Shown here one piece after another: positions 10,004 to 20,918 of a stretch of 64,000 nt of DNA. The notes under the pieces were generated by a model. It was not told the origin of the DNA. It saw nothing but the letters and a program-made list of their open reading frames with translations, and ran no database searches. This DNA comes from Phytophthora quininea (Eukaryota > Oomycota > Peronosporomycetes > Peronosporales > Peronosporaceae). The translations under genes were made by a program, and so were the position numbers. Every line of letters starts with the position of its first letter. Position 1 is the first letter of the stretch. The DNA is taken from assembly GCA_011947345.1 (NCBI GenBank), contig JAAVTG010000256.1, forward strand, positions 124,001 to 188,000, in the 5' to 3' direction.

Positions 10004-12261
10004 ATGGTGCGTGCAGCTCCTCTTCCTGCCTCTACTGACCTCTCCTCTAACCGCTCCCTGCTCTACCTACAGCACCCGCACGACGACGAACGCGGCAAGA
10101 TGGAGCTGCTGCTGCACCAGATCGTGCGCGAGGAGCAGCTCAAGATGGTACAGTTGGGCTTCGTCGAGACGTGCATCCCGTCCCCAGACAGCGAGGCGCG
10201 TTGCTCCATTTTCCTCAGCGCCAACTGGCACATCTGCCGGCGCTTGCTGATCGTTATTGTGAGCGGCAACGGCATCCAGCCAGGCATCTGGAGCCGCTCG
10301 CTGGTGCTGGAGGCTACCGAGAACCCCAATCAGTACCGCTCTGGCTCCATGTACGTCCCCAATTTCTTTTTTCTTTTTATAAAAGTTAACTAAAATGGTT
10401 GTGTAGGCTGCCGTACTTGCATACGGCCTTGTCGAAGGGCTACGGCGTCATTGTGATGAACCCAAGTACGAATACGGTCAGTGTGGGGAACGAGAAGATC
10501 CCGATCCCGTACTCCAGTACGCCGGAGCTCCACGTTCGCTATGTATGGGAAAACTACGGCGTTCGAGCGTCCTGCTCTCAAGTTTACGTCGCTGCTTATG
10601 GGCGAGGAGGAGCGCTGACGAAGCATTTAGTGTGCACGCAGCCCTTGCTACGGTCCAAGTTGGCTGCGATTGCTTTTATCGAGTCGAGTCATCGGATTGA
10701 AGGCGATGACACCCAAGAAGTTCGAGGGTTGTTGGGCACTCGCGCCATTAATTGGCAACGCTCTAAGGAAAGCCCAGGGACGCAGTTGCAGGACTGCACT
10801 CAGCTCGGATGTCTGAGTTTGTCGGCGGGAGAACCGACGTCGCCCGTCGAGCAAAAGTCGTCGAATACGGCGTGGACAATTGCTGCTAGCATGGACACAG
10901 TGTTTGCGTTTTTCGACAGTGCGAGGGGATCGATGCCTGATGAGCCGGCGGAAGACGAGTTGATGGACGAAATGAGTCGACTCTCGCAGTATGCGTACGC
11001 TGGAGCTGCGGCCATCTCGTCCGCCTCTCACCAGCGGGAACACATGGACGACGCGGAGATTTACGAGGAAGAAGGAGAAGCCAATCACTTGGGCAGTCGA
11101 TCCAGTAGTGCGCGTAGTTCGAGACGTAGTATGGTCATCTCGACGTCCATGAGTGTGAACGACTTCGACTTGCTGTCGGTGGTCGGGAAAGGGGCGTACG
11201 GGAAGGTGTTCCTTGCCAAGAAGAAGCACGGTAAGAATGCTGGGAGGGTGTACGCGATGAAGGTGCTACGTAAGCAGGATGTGTTCAAGAAGAAGCAGGT
11301 GGAGCACACCAAGTCGGAGCAGCGCATTCTGAAGCACGTGGAGCATCCATTTGTGGTGCGACTGCGATATGCGTTCCAGAACCACCAGAAGCTGTATCTG
11401 GTGATGGATTACTACTCGGGAGGGTCGCTTTTCGTGCATCTGCGCAAGGAGAAGCGCTTCACAGAGCAACGAGCCTGCTTTTACGCTGCAGAGTTGGTGC
11501 TGTCCTTGGCCCATCTGCATCACATGCACATCATGTACAGAGATCTGAAGCTCGAGAACATCCTGATGGATAGCGAGGGCCACATCGCCATCACAGACTT
11601 CGGGCTGTCGAAAGAGGACGACGAAGGCTCCACGTTCGTGGGCACACCCGAGTACTTGGCGCCAGAACTGCTCTCCAGCCAGCGCAATGCCACATCATAC
11701 GGCAACACAGTCGACTGGTGGAGCTATGGCGTTCTGGTGTACGAGATGATCCAGGGCCACACGCCCTTCTGGGATAAGAATCGACGCCAAATGTTCCAGA
11801 ACATCTTGAGCAAGGAGCCGGCGTATCCGTCGGAGCACTTCTCGCCCATGGCGACGGACTTCCTGCAGCGATTGCTGGTGAAGGACCCAAGCCAGCGATT
11901 GGGTTGTGGTGCCGACGGAGCCATGGAGATCATGGGGCATCCGTGGCTCGAGGGCGTGGACTGGGACGCTCTCTTGAACCGCCGCCTGGAGCCTCCATTC
12001 AAACCTATGACAAAGGAAGCTGTTGGTCGGGCACGGACTAGCAGTGGCGGACTGAATGCCAACTTGCATTACGTGCCCAACATGTTTAAGAACCAAGAGG
12101 TAGCTGACTCGCCTGTAGTTAGCGTTCTGGGCTCATCAACCGGCTCAGGAGTCATGGCGATGCACTTCGACGACTTTAGCTATATGGGCAGCGACATTGT
12201 GGGCTCGCGACGAACGTCCGTCTTCCGGGAGAGCGACTTCAAGATGGAGATGAGTGAGTAA
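10004..12261 (+). CDS. Arb2-domain / AGC-type Ser/Thr protein kinase fusion (about 733 aa)
   Basis: Two exons joined over a 56-bp intron (10351-10406, GTACGT..GTGTAG, TTAACTAA branch-like site). The junction is in frame and recreates ATG-CTG-CCG. Residues about 25-215 resemble the Arb2/FAM172 domain: a helical lead-in, GYGVIVMNPSTN, IPIPYSSTPELHVRYVWE, and a VYVAAYGRGG segment where alpha/beta-hydrolase-like Arb2 proteins have their nucleophile elbow. An acidic/Ser linker follows. The kinase domain spans about 368-630: GKGAYGKV glycine loop, AMK lysine, YRDLKLEN catalytic loop (Tyr in place of the His of HRD), DFG, and a GTPEYLAPE activation segment. The C-tail has a hydrophobic motif FDDFSY (about 702), as in Akt/S6K-type AGC kinases. 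The second exon alone carries part of the Arb2 domain and the whole kinase, so the fusion does not depend on gene joining. Bases 10007-10072 also look like an intron directly after the ATG (66 bp, in frame), giving a 711-aa alternative. Confidence 0.85.
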
Positions 12262-12671
12262 GGCGCAAGGAGAACGAGCGAGTGCCAAACAGCCAGAGAT
12301 CCGCAGGAAGATGCTGGCCTTGCTCCGATCACGATCAATTACCCCGGACGTGGGAACTTCAACACCTTCAAGCAATGCAAGAAGCACACAAAAAGCAAGC
12401 CGAAGCAGGCGTCCTTCTGTCCAAGTGCAGTATCTTTTTCATCACAACGGCGCCGCCGTGGCGCCATTGTATCCTTTGAAATACTAGTGTAGCGTAACGA
12501 AACCTGGAGGCTCGAACCCTGCTGCGGAAGCAAGCAAGCCTACGTCTTCGTCACCAATCCAGGTCTCACGGTCAATGTGCAAACAAAAAGTAAAAAAAAG
12601 AAGCGCGTGGAGATTTCTTGGTATGTGTCTAGCTTGTGGTCTTCGTCTTCCCTTGTTGCAATCTTCCCGAT
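12262..12671. other. 3' flank between convergent genes
   Basis: Space between the kinase (+) and L11 (-) stop codons. It probably holds both 3' UTRs. No gene is supported. Confidence 0.5.
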
Positions 12672-13106
12672 TTACGGCACGACTTCCAGTCCCATGGACT
12701 TGGCCGAGCCGATGAGGGTCTTGCAGATGGACGGCAGGTCGATGTAGTCCACCATCTCGTCCTGCTGCTTGACCTTGGCGATCTCGTAGATCTGGCGCAG
12801 GTGCACGGTACCCGCCACCGCCTGACCAGGAGTGGCTGATCCCGACTGAATGCCCGCGGCCTTCTTGAGGAACCACGAGGCGGGCGGCGTCTTGGTCGTG
12901 AAGTTGAACGTACGGTCCGTGTAGGCCGTGAGCACCACTGGCACGGGGATGTTTTCCACCATTTTGGACGTGCGGTCGTTGAAAGCCTTGCAGAACTCCA
13001 TCATGTTGACGCCCAGAGGACCCAGCGCCTGACCGATGGCAGGCGACGGACTGGCCTTGCCAGCCATCACGCGAAGCCGCACAACTCCCTTCACAGCGAC
13101 AGACAT
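12672..13106 (-). CDS. ribosomal protein uL11, bacterial/mitochondrial type (144 aa)
   Basis: The product matches bacterial-type L11 throughout: an N-terminal VRLRVMAGKASPSPAIGQAL segment, LGVNMMEFCKAFNDRT, FNFTTKTPPASWFLKKAAG, a Gly-rich hinge, then a C-terminal RNA-binding domain. It forms part of the GTPase-associated centre of the large subunit. Because the cytosolic eukaryotic homolog (L12) is different, this copy should act in the mitochondrion. The start is the ATG at 13106, which aligns with the bacterial N-terminus. There is no obvious presequence, as in several mitochondrial L11 proteins. An AG acceptor precedes the start (TTTCAG at about 13150-13155) and GTGCGA/GTACGA donors lie further upstream, so a 5' UTR intron is likely. 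Confidence 0.93.
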   Translation of the reverse strand: MSVAVKGVVRLRVMAGKASPSPAIGQALGPLGVNMMEFCKAFNDRTSKMVENIPVPVVLTAYTDRTFNFTTKTPPASWFLKKAAGIQSGSATPGQAVAGTVHLRQIYEIAKVKQQDEMVDYIDLPSICKTLIGSAKSMGLEVVP

Positions 13107-13333
13107 GGCAATATCTCTATAATTCAACGGGTACTGAGCGGTGGAGCCTGAAATTGCACGCAATCACAGCCAAGACGAAGGGTTAGTCGAGGGCCTACGT
13201 GGGTACTCGTACGGCGCTCTCTGGGAGGAGATACACGGCCGTGAACTTCAGCGACAGCAGCATTTTCGCACCTTCTAAATGGCAGATGACTGGCGGCCGC
13301 ACAAATAAAGGGGCTTGTATTTGGAGTGTTTTC

Positions 13334-14621
13334 CTAGATGGCTACATGTTTTAGTTGCAGTGTGCTTTGAGCGAACTCGCCGATCACTTTGACCGACCAA
13401 GGACGCAGCTTGGTCTTCGGTTTTGATGCTTGTTTGACAGTGTTTCTTCGTCGTAGTCGTCTTCGTAAAAAGCGAGATGACCGCCGCTCTTGGTGGTGCA
13501 CAGAATCACATTTGGGTTGGCCTCCACCACCTCTCTCGAAGGAATCGACGTGGCCACACTGATAGGATCGTCCTCGGCGTTCAGACACAGCAGCGGCACG
13601 GTGACTTTGGGCAGGCGAGTGACGCACGACCCGTCGTGGTAGAACTCGTCCACGCTCTTGTAGTTGAAGTGCTTGATCGTGAACAGCTCGTCGAATTCCG
13701 ACACGGACTTAATGTGCTTGAGCGCCTCAATGTCGATTCCCGGGTAGTCGCGGAAGATCTCGTGCGCGTTGCTGCGATTAAAGAATAAGTCGCGCAGACC
13801 AGCACTCAGTACGCGGCTGTACGTCAGTCGGTTGAACAGAGGCCCCTCGATATTCTGCGAGCAGTTGGGCATGTCGAACGGGTTGCCGATGGAGATCGCA
13901 GCCGTTAGTTTGGTTTGGTCACCTTCCTCGCCGAGATACTTAACCAGTACGTTGGATCCCATAGAGAACCCCAGTCCAACGAACGCTTCGCTTGCGAAGC
14001 GGTACTTCTCTGTGAGGTACGTGGCCACGTGGCGCAAGTCGTCGGTGTAGGCAATGCAGAACAATTGCGGCGTCCGAGCGGCGTATTCTGGCAGCCACGC
14101 GAATTGAGCACCACGCACTGCCACCCAAGCCCATTCAGCTGCTCGACGGCGCTGCGAATGTAATGTTCGCCGCTACCGCCAGTCAGACCGGGTAATATCA
14201 GCACCGTCTTCCCCTTGGGGTCGATACGCTGGTCTAGCGATTTGTTGTCTTCGTTTCCTGACGGTAACAGCGCCCAGTCCAGCGACACCACTCCTCCGTC
14301 GGGCATGTCCAGCAGCTGCCGCTCGTAGTTGATGACTGGAGTCGGCTCCATCTCGTTGGCCCACGACAACTGCAGCGTCTGCAAGTGGCCGTTGAACAGA
14401 TACCACAGCGGGTGGAACTGCTTGCGCACGAGGTGGTCGCACTTGTCCAGCAGTTTGTCGTTCCTGTCGGTGCGTTTGTAGACGAGCGTCGGAGTCTCCG
14501 CCGTGAGTTTGTAGTGCCACGTCCCCAGCAAGCCCATCAGTTTCGGAGCCAACGCAAGAGCGCAGAGTGCCAGTGCCAATGCAGTTGTCGGGGTCGAAGC
14601 GATCTCTTGTTGGGTCGACAT
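13334..14621 (-). CDS. EMB8/ABHD1-3-like alpha/beta hydrolase, frame broken twice
   Basis: Membrane-anchored alpha/beta hydrolase of the ABHD1/ABHD3/YheT-like group (lipid esterase or acyltransferase-type enzymes). From the ATG at 14621 there is an N-terminal hydrophobic anchor, then FNGHLQTLQLSW, DGGVVSLDWAL, LPGLTGGSGEHYIR (oxyanion region), a GFSMGSNV nucleophile elbow, an AEDDPIS acid and a SGGHLAFYE histidine. The frame shifts by one base at about 14070 (between NTPL and RTPQLF, where the paralog at 31 kb is continuous) and again at about 13430, after which the paralog-like C-terminus (KLRPWSVKVIGEFAQ) continues in another frame. All catalytic residues are present. Unlike the 31-kb paralog it has no introns. 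Both shifts are single-base, so this is either a recent pseudogene or an assembly artefact. Confidence 0.75.
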
Positions 14622-14858
14622 CTTGTTCAGGAATGAACCCTGCACCAAGCAGAATGCCAATGACCGCAAATTCCTGCCACAGCGCGCAGGGTTTACGCTT
14701 TCAAATCTGAAGCTACGTGACCTAAATAATGCATTCTATGTACATTTTTGAATCTGTATGACCTAGATAATGTATCCTATTCTCAACTTGAAGTTTCGAT
14801 GAGATCCCCAAAGCGCCACTTGGGAATTCATCACCGAGCTGTTCAACCCAGGAATAAG

Positions 14859-16561
14859 ATGCCAGAATCGCCGACCAAGAAGTACGTGGGTGTGTATTAT
14901 CTCTCTCCATAACCACGTAGTGAACCTCCTTGTCTCTCCATAGACAGAAGCTGAATGCGCTCTCCGCCATCAACCTCATCGACGGAGAGTTCGTGGCTCC
15001 CTCCACGAAAAAGTATCTGGATGTGACGAGCCCCTCGACGGGCGAAGTCATCGGCCAGTGCGCGCTCTCCAGTGCGGAGGATGTCGACAGGGCCGTGCAA
15101 TGCGGCCAGGAAGCGTTCAAGGAGTGGCGACAGACCACCGTCAAGGCCCGAGCGGCTGTCATGCTCAAGTTCCACTCGCTCATGGTGCAGCACCAAGACG
15201 AGCTGGCGGAGCTGGTGGTCAAGGAGAACGGCAAGAACCGCACGGAAGCACTGGCCAGTGTACTGAAGGGCAACGAGACGGTCGAGTATGCGTGCAGTCT
15301 GCCGCAACTAGTGCAGGGACGCACACTGCTGGTATCGAGAGGCATCACGTGCCAGGAAGTGAGGGACCCGCTGGGAGTTGTGGCCTGCGTCGTGCCGTTC
15401 AACTTCCCCATCATGGTCCCCATGTGGACGATCCCCATTGCGCTAACGATGGGCAATTGTGTCATCTTGAAGCCGTCGGAGAAGGTGAGGAAGCCTGCGG
15501 ATCAAATGCGTGGAGGATCATTTCTGATCGTCAAGTGCATTTTATAGGTGCCGTTTACTATGGCACGTGTTGCGGAGCTGCTGCTGGAAGCTGGAGTGCC
15601 GAAGGGCGTTTTCCAGGTAAGTTGCATCTGTCTTGGTACCGTGCTTTGAAAGCTAATCGGTCGGCGCTGTTGCGAGGAAGATTGTCAACGGAACGGTGGA
15701 TTCAGTGACGAGCTTGTGCGACCATCCTGGCATTGCTGCAGTCACGTTCGTTGGCTCGAGTCGCGTGGCTCAGGTCGTTGCTCGTCGATGCCGAGCGCTC
15801 GACAAGCGTGTGCTTGCTTTGGGTGGCGCTAAGAACCATTTGGTAGCGCTGCCGGACGCAGACGTTGAGGTCGCCGCCAAGGACATTGTGGCGTCGTATG
15901 CAGGTTGTGCTGGCCAGCGATGCATGGCTGCGTCAGTGCTTCTGCTAGTGGGGAACTGTACCACGTTACTCGACACGATCGTGGCTAAGTCCAAGGAACT
16001 TGTGCGCGGAACGGAAGCTGGTCAGGTTGGCGCCCTGATCGACGACGTCTCTAAGCAGCGCGTGCTCAAATACATCAACGAAGCGGAAGCTTCAGGCGTC
16101 AAAGTCCTGGTGGACGGTCGATCCTGGGCCAAAGAGTCCAAGGGCTACTGGGTCGGACCAACGGTGCTGCTGCACACAAACCCGAACGATGCTGCCATCA
16201 AAGACGAGATCTTTGGGCCGGTGCTGTCAGTATACCGAGTCAACTCGTTCGAGGAGGCGTTGACGATCGAGAACGGCAATGACTACGGCAACGCGGCCGC
16301 CATCTACACGTCGAACGGAGCCTACGCCGAGTTCTTCCAGTCTCGCTTCCGCGCTGGTATGATCGGCGTCAACATTGGCATCCCGTGCCGCGCGAGCCGT
16401 TCAGTTTTGGCGGCATGTACGGTACCAAGAGCAAGTACGGCGACATGGACATCACGGGCGACGGCTGCGTCGAGTTCTTCTCGACGCGCCGCAAGATCAC
16501 GTCCAAGTGGAGCACTGTGATCCACGCAGGCGACACGGCCAACTTCAGCGGCCAGATGTGA
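14859..16561 (+). CDS. methylmalonate-semialdehyde dehydrogenase (ALDH6 type), one-base shift near the end
   Basis: CoA-acylating aldehyde dehydrogenase of valine/pyrimidine catabolism, normally mitochondrial. Four exons: 14859-14881, 14944-15484, 15548-15616 and 15681-16561, with introns of 62, 63 and 64 bp bounded by GT..AG. Landmarks: LIDGEFV N-terminus, VVPFNFPIMVPMWTIPIAL, LKPSEK, the LGGAKNH segment typical of this subfamily, catalytic Cys in GQRCMAAS (about residue 292), and EIFGPVLSVY. Near 16382 the frame is lost by one missing base next to a C run (ATCCCGTG). Reading on in the other frame gives the expected EPFSFGG, GMYGTKSKYGD and a C-terminus ending at 16561. With one base added the exons total 1515, i.e. 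504 aa. For a single-copy catabolic gene, a sequencing indel is the simplest explanation. The start exon encodes only 8 residues, so a targeting peptide is not evident. Confidence 0.9.
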
Positions 16562-16917
16562 GCGCCAACCCAGCAGCTGTGTCAACAATGTTGCAGTCAA
16601 GGCAGCATGAACGTCCGCAGGCGTGGGTGGTGACCAGAATTTGCATTGCAGTCGTCGACTAGAGCTCCTCGTGCCATTGATGTCTTATGCATCTTTTCGA
16701 GCCCAACTTCTACAGTCAGAATTTCGTTGGGTGACAGTCCCACTCTGCTGGCATCTGGCGTTACATTTGTATCTCATTGGTCCATCCAGGGACATAGCCG
16801 AGCCTCTGCTGACCGCTCATCCCCGTTTTCGGTGAAATTTCGCTAAAATATCACGTTAGATGGGCTCAGTTCCAATTTTGACACGCTGGCTATCAACCCG
16901 CTCAGAGTCGGCGCTCG
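16562..16917. other. intergenic region / MFS promoter
   Basis: This 356-bp spacer lies between tandem plus-strand genes. It holds a CGCTAAAATATCACG stretch near 16840 but no motif I can name. Confidence 0.4.
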
Positions 16918-19620
16918 ATGGCGGGGGCTGGCGACCTGTTGGTGCACGTGCGCACGCGGCTGGACGCGCTCACCTACGACGCCCACTCGCAGTACCTACT
17001 GAGCTCTCTGCAGGCCTCCCCGTACGTCGAGACGAGCAGCAGCAGCCGCCTAGTGACCTCCTGGACGCGCTGCTTGGGACTCACGGGCTTCTACGTTCGG
17101 CTAATCTTCCTGTTGGGCACAGGCTGGCTGCTGGCCATGGTCGGCATCTTTACCTTCCTGTCGGCGCTGCCGGCCGCCCAGGAAGACATCGTCATCAGCA
17201 GCACAGCGCAGGTCATCCTATTGCTGGCCGTCTACTTCCTGGGAGGAGCGGCCGGCGCCATCATCTTTGGCATCTTCGCCGACCATTTCGGTCGACGCCC
17301 AGTGCTGCTAAGTGCGTTGGCCTTCTGGCTGGTGGTCAACGCATTGACTGCGGCAGCGTGGGATTACAGGAGCTTCGTGACTTTGAGACTGCTGGCAGGA
17401 GCGGGGATTGGCGGACAGCTTCCTCTTCTTGCGACGATCTCGCTGGAGTATACGCCGACTAGAACAAGAGGCAGGATCACAGCACTGACAGTGTCGGTCG
17501 GAGGGATTGGGGTGTTCGGAGGTGTTGGATACGGGCAATTGGCCAGCTCGGCTCTGGGAGAAGGAGGACTCGGGTGGAGAGTCACGTATGGCGTGCTGAG
17601 TGCCATCGGAGTGCTGTTTCTTGCTGTTCTCTACTTGGCGCTGGAGGAATCGCCAAAATATTTAGCCAGTGTTGGACGAGCACAGGAGGCGCTGAAGCTG
17701 TTGGAGAAGATTGAGAGTCAGCATGGCATTAACAGGCAGGCACGAGTGACAGTCCCCACGAGTCTTTATGAGCCGCCCTCGCAGCGCCCACAGGTCAGCT
17801 ATGAACGGTATCCGGAAGAAAGCAGCAGCTCTGAGTCGGATTTTGAAATGGAGCTGGAAGCAAACCGCCGACGGCGGCGAGATGGCGACTGCGACGATGA
17901 GATTCCAGCGTATGCGTCGTTCCAGGCGTCTAGGTCGAATATGAGTCTGACGATGGTGGGGCCTGGAGCTGTGAATGCGCGGATTCGCAGTCAACGAGCT
18001 TCAGCGAGAAGACAAAGTCGACATCAGCTGGAGGTTTACCCGCGCGCCTCTGAACTTGACGTTCCTACGGATGAATTGGCTCCGGTGGCAGGAGTCTCCT
18101 TCATGCGATCGCTCTGTCGGCGTGTGGCAGTGCTTTTATCAGGTCGGTTAGCCATGAAGACGGCGTTTTGCTGGTTCTTTTGGTTCGCTCAATTCACGAG
18201 TCTAAGTGCAGCGATCGTGACGATGTTGATGATGGCGGGCACGTTCATCAAAGTGAACGCGATCGGCACGGGCTTCAGTGTCGGGGACCAACTGTTCTGG
18301 TCTGCCATGGTCTTTCCTGGGCTGCTAATCGCTGCGTTGGTGCTGGAGACTGTGGGTCGACGAGCTACACTAGCGATGTTTGCGTTTTGCGATGGACTTG
18401 TTACCATCTCGGCCGCGTTGCTGTTGGCAGAGGATGGAGAATGGACTGGTATTTCGCTGGCTCTGGGTGCGATGGTGCTCACAACGGGAGGCACGATCGG
18501 CTCCATGATCGCGTTCACTGGCGAGCAATTCCCGCTGCTCACAAGAGCGTTGGGGATTTCTTGTGCTGCGGCGTGGGGTCATCTCGGCATGTTTGCTGGC
18601 GTCTACCTGGTGCTACGTCGCGTTATGGGCGATGCTGCCTGGACGTGGCACGACGAGCGTGTGATGCTTGCCGTCTGTGGTGGAGTGTCCCTGATGCTTA
18701 TTCCTGTTGTACTTCTGATGGGATCGGAGACTCGAGGGCGAGACATCGATGCGCCGTGGTACGGAGGCAACAAGGCGATGCAGGTCCTTCGAGCGGGAGA
18801 ACCGTTTGCAGACTCTCCAAGACCACGCGGACACAGCAAAGGGAATCGTCCTTCACGCCCTAAGGAATTCGAAAAGTTTGATCGGATCAACGAGTCATCG
18901 GAAGACGATCAGGGAGTGCCACGGTCTCCGTTTGGTAGGGACCCAAGACCCGGTCCAGGGTTTTATTCGCCAGCGTCTGCGGCGATGATGCACTCACCCG
19001 GAGATTCGTCTTCGTCGTCGTCCTCCTCTGGTTTTTGGCAGTCGCACTCGGTACGCCATTTAGGCCGCAAAGTGAAGCGCGCGATAGCACGAGATGACAA
19101 GTCAGGCGCAGGCTTCAAACTTCAGGGTCGTTGCGTGAGCGTCGACGCCAAGCGGACGCGCGGAGGGACTGTCAACATTGACGATCGGTGTGATACGCTG
19201 CCCATGGACGACTTGGACCAGTTGGACTTGATGGTCACGGAGCACGATTACCACAACCACAGTTCAAGCGACGACCGTCGCCACCATTCTGTGCTGGAGA
19301 TGCTGGAGCCTGTGCTGCTGGATTGGCGCCGCTCTCTCTCGAGCTCGTTTTCGGGGTCTGCGCGGGACCTCAGTGGCAGCAGTAAGGCCAGCAGACCTAG
19401 TAAGCCAGAGCACAGCGCCACTGCTCCAACGGATGTTGAGTCTGCTACTGCTGCGTCCGATATCCGTTCCAGCGAGTCAGGACGCTACACGATTGACCTG
19501 GACATGTTCGACACGTTCACGTACATTTCGACGCCGGTGCTGGGCGGCGACAACTACACCCACGAACCACGTGAGCCCAGCAACTTGTCCTCTAACAGCA
19601 GTCGTGGGGATGTGAAGTAA
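16918..19620 (+). CDS. major facilitator superfamily transporter with long cytosolic tail (900 aa)
   Basis: A single uninterrupted frame. The first half has about six membrane segments starting near residue 58, with the MFS loop motif after TM2 (ADHFGRRP, about 120-127) and an RTRGR motif after TM4/5, characteristic of the sugar-porter/SV2-like branch. A large charged loop of about 140 residues (about 265-405, Ser/Glu/Arg-rich) replaces the usual short central loop. Six further membrane segments follow (about 415-605), ending at LLMGSETRGRDID. The last 290 residues are hydrophilic and Ser/Asp-rich with low-complexity runs, and are probably cytosolic. The start is the first ATG in frame. The substrate cannot be predicted. 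At 900 aa it is almost double the usual MFS size (about 500), because of the loop and tail. Confidence 0.9.
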   Translation: MAGAGDLLVHVRTRLDALTYDAHSQYLLSSLQASPYVETSSSSRLVTSWTRCLGLTGFYVRLIFLLGTGWLLAMVGIFTFLSALPAAQEDIVISSTAQVILLLAVYFLGGAAGAIIFGIFADHFGRRPVLLSALAFWLVVNALTAAAWDYRSFVTLRLLAGAGIGGQLPLLATISLEYTPTRTRGRITALTVSVGGIGVFGGVGYGQLASSALGEGGLGWRVTYGVLSAIGVLFLAVLYLALEESPKYLASVGRAQEALKLLEKIESQHGINRQARVTVPTSLYEPPSQRPQVSYERYPEESSSSESDFEMELEANRRRRRDGDCDDEIPAYASFQASRSNMSLTMVGPGAVNARIRSQRASARRQSRHQLEVYPRASELDVPTDELAPVAGVSFMRSLCRRVAVLLSGRLAMKTAFCWFFWFAQFTSLSAAIVTMLMMAGTFIKVNAIGTGFSVGDQLFWSAMVFPGLLIAALVLETVGRRATLAMFAFCDGLVTISAALLLAEDGEWTGISLALGAMVLTTGGTIGSMIAFTGEQFPLLTRALGISCAAAWGHLGMFAGVYLVLRRVMGDAAWTWHDERVMLAVCGGVSLMLIPVVLLMGSETRGRDIDAPWYGGNKAMQVLRAGEPFADSPRPRGHSKGNRPSRPKEFEKFDRINESSEDDQGVPRSPFGRDPRPGPGFYSPASAAMMHSPGDSSSSSSSSGFWQSHSVRHLGRKVKRAIARDDKSGAGFKLQGRCVSVDAKRTRGGTVNIDDRCDTLPMDDLDQLDLMVTEHDYHNHSSSDDRRHHSVLEMLEPVLLDWRRSLSSSFSGSARDLSGSSKASRPSKPEHSATAPTDVESATAASDIRSSESGRYTIDLDMFDTFTYISTPVLGGDNYTHEPREPSNLSSNSSRGDVK

Positions 19621-19880
19621 ATATGGGAAGGAGTTCTTTCCTCAAGGAAGAAAGAGCAGTGGTGAGAGCGACTTCCTCTGCTGTACCTACAAAAGCAACG
19701 AGGTTTGATTGTAGTAAGTTAATCATGAATGGACGTGATTGTTGATCGTTTAGAGCGTGCGTACCGATGCCTCGCAAAGACAAGTTCCTAGGTTTGCAGG
19801 AGAGTCATGGTCAGCGCTTTCCTGTTCACGAAAAGCTGCAAGACCGTTATCCAAATTCGTTCTCACTCGCCTTTTGAACG

Positions 19881-20707
19881 ATGGCGTCCTTGTTGGATGC
19901 TGCGATTGCGAGCGATGGATCAGTTCGGGAAGCTCCATACGTTCTTCTGTGCATGGTTGCAGCGATCGAGAAAGCCACGGAGTCCCCGTCAACGCAACCA
20001 GTCACCATCAGGGCAATTTACCAGCAAGAACAAACGGTTCATCCATTAGAACGGTTGATGGAGGCGGCGAGTGACTTTAGCTTGCTCAAAAGCTAACAAG
20101 AAAGCCAAAACGGACGACGAACAAGAAGGAATCTCGACACCGACATCGATGGCTTTGACACGATTGATAAACGAACTAGCAGATCTGAAGCGGCTGACGC
20201 ACTCGACGATGAAACAGGAAATAAAGCATTTACTCAGACGCCAAATCAACACCCTGCAAGTGATTCGAAAACGCGAGCAGATAGGCGTATCCTTACCAAG
20301 ACATTTGAAGGTTGAGTCGATCGAGGAAGACCCGCTGGAATTTCGTCGTGACTGCCACGGCGTTGCTATCGCTTCGGGTACGTTCACAGCGCACAGCAAG
20401 CGACGTTAATGTTTTGTTGCGGTTAACGCTTTTCCTTGTAGGCCGCAACGTGTTGGGAGAGCACTACGCACCCTTCAGTCGTCCACTGAGTTTCCTGCAA
20501 CACCATTCTGCGTCAGAGATTTTCCAGCGCATGAAAGGAGTCGTTCGTGAAGATCTGAGTACTCGCAACAAACGACGAATTGCTGCTCTAAACGAGAAGG
20601 AGAGACAGCGCAAGAAAGAGCTGGAGCTGCAGGGCATTCTGTCGCCAGAACAACAACTGGAAGCCAAGTTAGATCGTCTGTTCAAAGCTAATGCTGCTGC
20701 CTCATAG
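19881..20707 (+). CDS. uncharacterised intron-containing gene, one apparent frameshift
   Basis: Starts at the ATG at 19881 (MASLLDAAIASDG...). The frame stops after LLKS at about 20094 unless one base of an AAAA run is dropped, after which NKKAKTDDEQEG continues. An intron (20378-20441, GTACGT..TTGTAG) joins SG to RNVLGEHYAPFSRPL in frame. The C-terminal part is a basic helix (STRNKRRIAALNEKERQRKKELELQ) that may form a coiled coil. I do not recognise the family. The composition, the correct intron and the continuous homology-like texture on both sides of the shift suggest a real gene with an indel error. About 255 residues in total. Confidence 0.6.
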
Positions 20708-20714
20708 CGATCGA

Positions 20715-20918
20715 ATGTTCAAAGCTGTTTCAAGACGATTTCTAATGACTAACGAGATCGGCAATCGGAATCTTCTCGCTGTCATCGTTAAAGCTACGAC
20801 GGAAACTCTGGACGATGTTTTCACGTTCTTCAAGAAGAAAGTAACCACGTCGAAAGCGCAGCGGAAACAGCACCAGTTGCACAAAATCCAAGAATTATGG
20901 AGCAAAGATGGCAATTGA
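20715..20918 (+). CDS. small hypothetical protein (67 aa)
   Basis: A short basic frame just after the previous stop (NLLAVIVKATTETLDDVFTF, then a Lys/Gln-rich helix). No family was recognised. It might be a real small protein or a fragment of the upstream gene's duplicated end. Confidence 0.25.
   Translation: MFKAVSRRFLMTNEIGNRNLLAVIVKATTETLDDVFTFFKKKVTTSKAQRKQHQLHKIQELWSKDGN

Noticed and set aside
14722..15465. Minus-strand frame of 247 codons opposite the dehydrogenase
   Set aside because: It is the antisense shadow of exons 1-2 of the dehydrogenase, whose introns and motifs are clear on the plus strand.
18168..18863. Alternative 231-codon plus frame within the MFS gene
   Set aside because: It overlaps conserved membrane segments of the transporter in another frame and is rich in Trp/Cys/Arg, typical of an off-frame reading of GC-rich DNA.
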